11,855 nucleotides of DNA. It comes from Aeromicrobium sp. (GTDB lineage Bacteria > Actinomycetota > Actinomycetes > Propionibacteriales > Nocardioidaceae). The notes below the pieces were generated by a model, which had not been told where the DNA came from, searched no databases, and was given only the letters and a program-made list of their open reading frames with translations. The DNA is taken from contig JALRKU010000156.1 in the NCBI GenBank assembly GCA_023254755.1, positions 1-11,855 on the forward strand, read 5' to 3'. Shown here piece after piece: positions 11,699 through 11,855 of the stretch (within the stretch, counting starts at the first letter, position 1; each line of letters opens with the position of its first letter). Position numbers and translations under genes: made by a program.

Positions 11699-11855
11699 AC
11701 AGGTCTGCACCAAGGTCAAACAGGTCGTTCTGGATAGCCGAAAGTTGCGCCGCGATCTCGGCGCTTGCATGCAGGCGGGCCATACCCACGGTCGCATTCA
11801 ATTCATCCACAGGTCCGTAGGCCGTAACGCGGGCAGAGTGTTTGGCCACGCGGCT
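11688..11855 (-). pseudogene. N-terminal part of a PduO-type cobalamin adenosyltransferase, broken
   Basis: Read from the window edge, the frame gives SRVAKHSARVTAYGPVDELN and, further on, LSAIQNDLFDLGADLCRPD. These are hallmark segments of PduO-type ATP:cob(I)alamin adenosyltransferases. The true start lies beyond the window. After RPD the frame loses all similarity and about two thirds of the enzyme is missing. Base composition is lower (about 61% GC by hand count) and codons such as AAT, GAT, CAT and AAA appear that neighbours avoid. The wording resembles alphaproteobacterial rather than actinobacterial versions as I remember them. It is either horizontally acquired and truncated or a piece of foreign sequence joined during assembly. 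Confidence 0.65.

Noticed and set aside
10995..11849. One fused 284-residue protein from the adenosyltransferase to the lipoprotein
   Set aside because: The frame is open, but residues 55-112 of it are low-complexity Arg-rich sequence out of frame with the real methylase fragment. A signal peptide and -10 box mark an independent lipoprotein start at 11513.

Overview
The window is GC-rich DNA with a strong third-position G/C bias. It encodes an actinobacterial SRP RNA, an Lsr2 nucleoid protein and a LytR_C-domain protein, and several genes look leaderless. Together these point to an actinomycete, most likely in or near the Nocardioidaceae; the family-level placement is inference. The last ~155 bases at the right edge differ: about 61% GC by hand count, against about 74% in the 120 bases beside them. 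They carry part of a gene that looks proteobacterial.

Left part (1-1632): a small SRP RNA gene (ffs) is followed closely by a GNAT acetyltransferase of the phosphinothricin/methionine-sulfoximine type. Convergent with it is an unknown polytopic membrane protein whose 3' end overlaps it by 53 bp. Next on the minus strand is lsr2.

Centre-left (1633-5249): between lsr2 and an upstream SNF2-family helicase lies a compact, relatively AT-rich control region. It holds four 21-bp-spaced copies of TGACTCGTCA, then a 14-bp-stem hairpin, then a GATAAT box just before the lsr2 ATG. Upstream of the helicase are a structured ~255-bp gap, a PAP2/Aur1-type membrane phosphatase, and a SigF/SigB-like promoter for the latter.

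Centre-right (5250-9649): a translationally coupled pair (a small conserved actinobacterial protein plus a membrane-anchored LytR_C protein) runs tail to tail into a CPA1-type cation/proton antiporter with a C-terminal RCK_C/TrkA_C domain. A 20-bp perfect palindrome separates the antiporter from a divergent Tat-type lipoprotein alpha/beta hydrolase. The hydrolase overlaps a membrane-bound diguanylate cyclase by 114 bp, tail to tail.

Right part (9650-11855): a MalY/PatB-type PLP enzyme is divergent from a 65-aa HTH protein across 35 bp, and both appear to start leaderlessly. The HTH gene overlaps a leaderless lipoprotein gene by 28 bp. The window ends in two out-of-frame fragments of cobalamin/tetrapyrrole genes (SUMT and PduO-type adenosyltransferase) joined at a short shared sequence. 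This is either a recombination scar or an assembly chimera.

The genes do not form one pathway. The common features are extreme compaction (three tail-to-tail overlaps and one 3-bp gap), leaderless starts, and several candidate operators. The least ordinary part is the lsr2-SNF2 control region.
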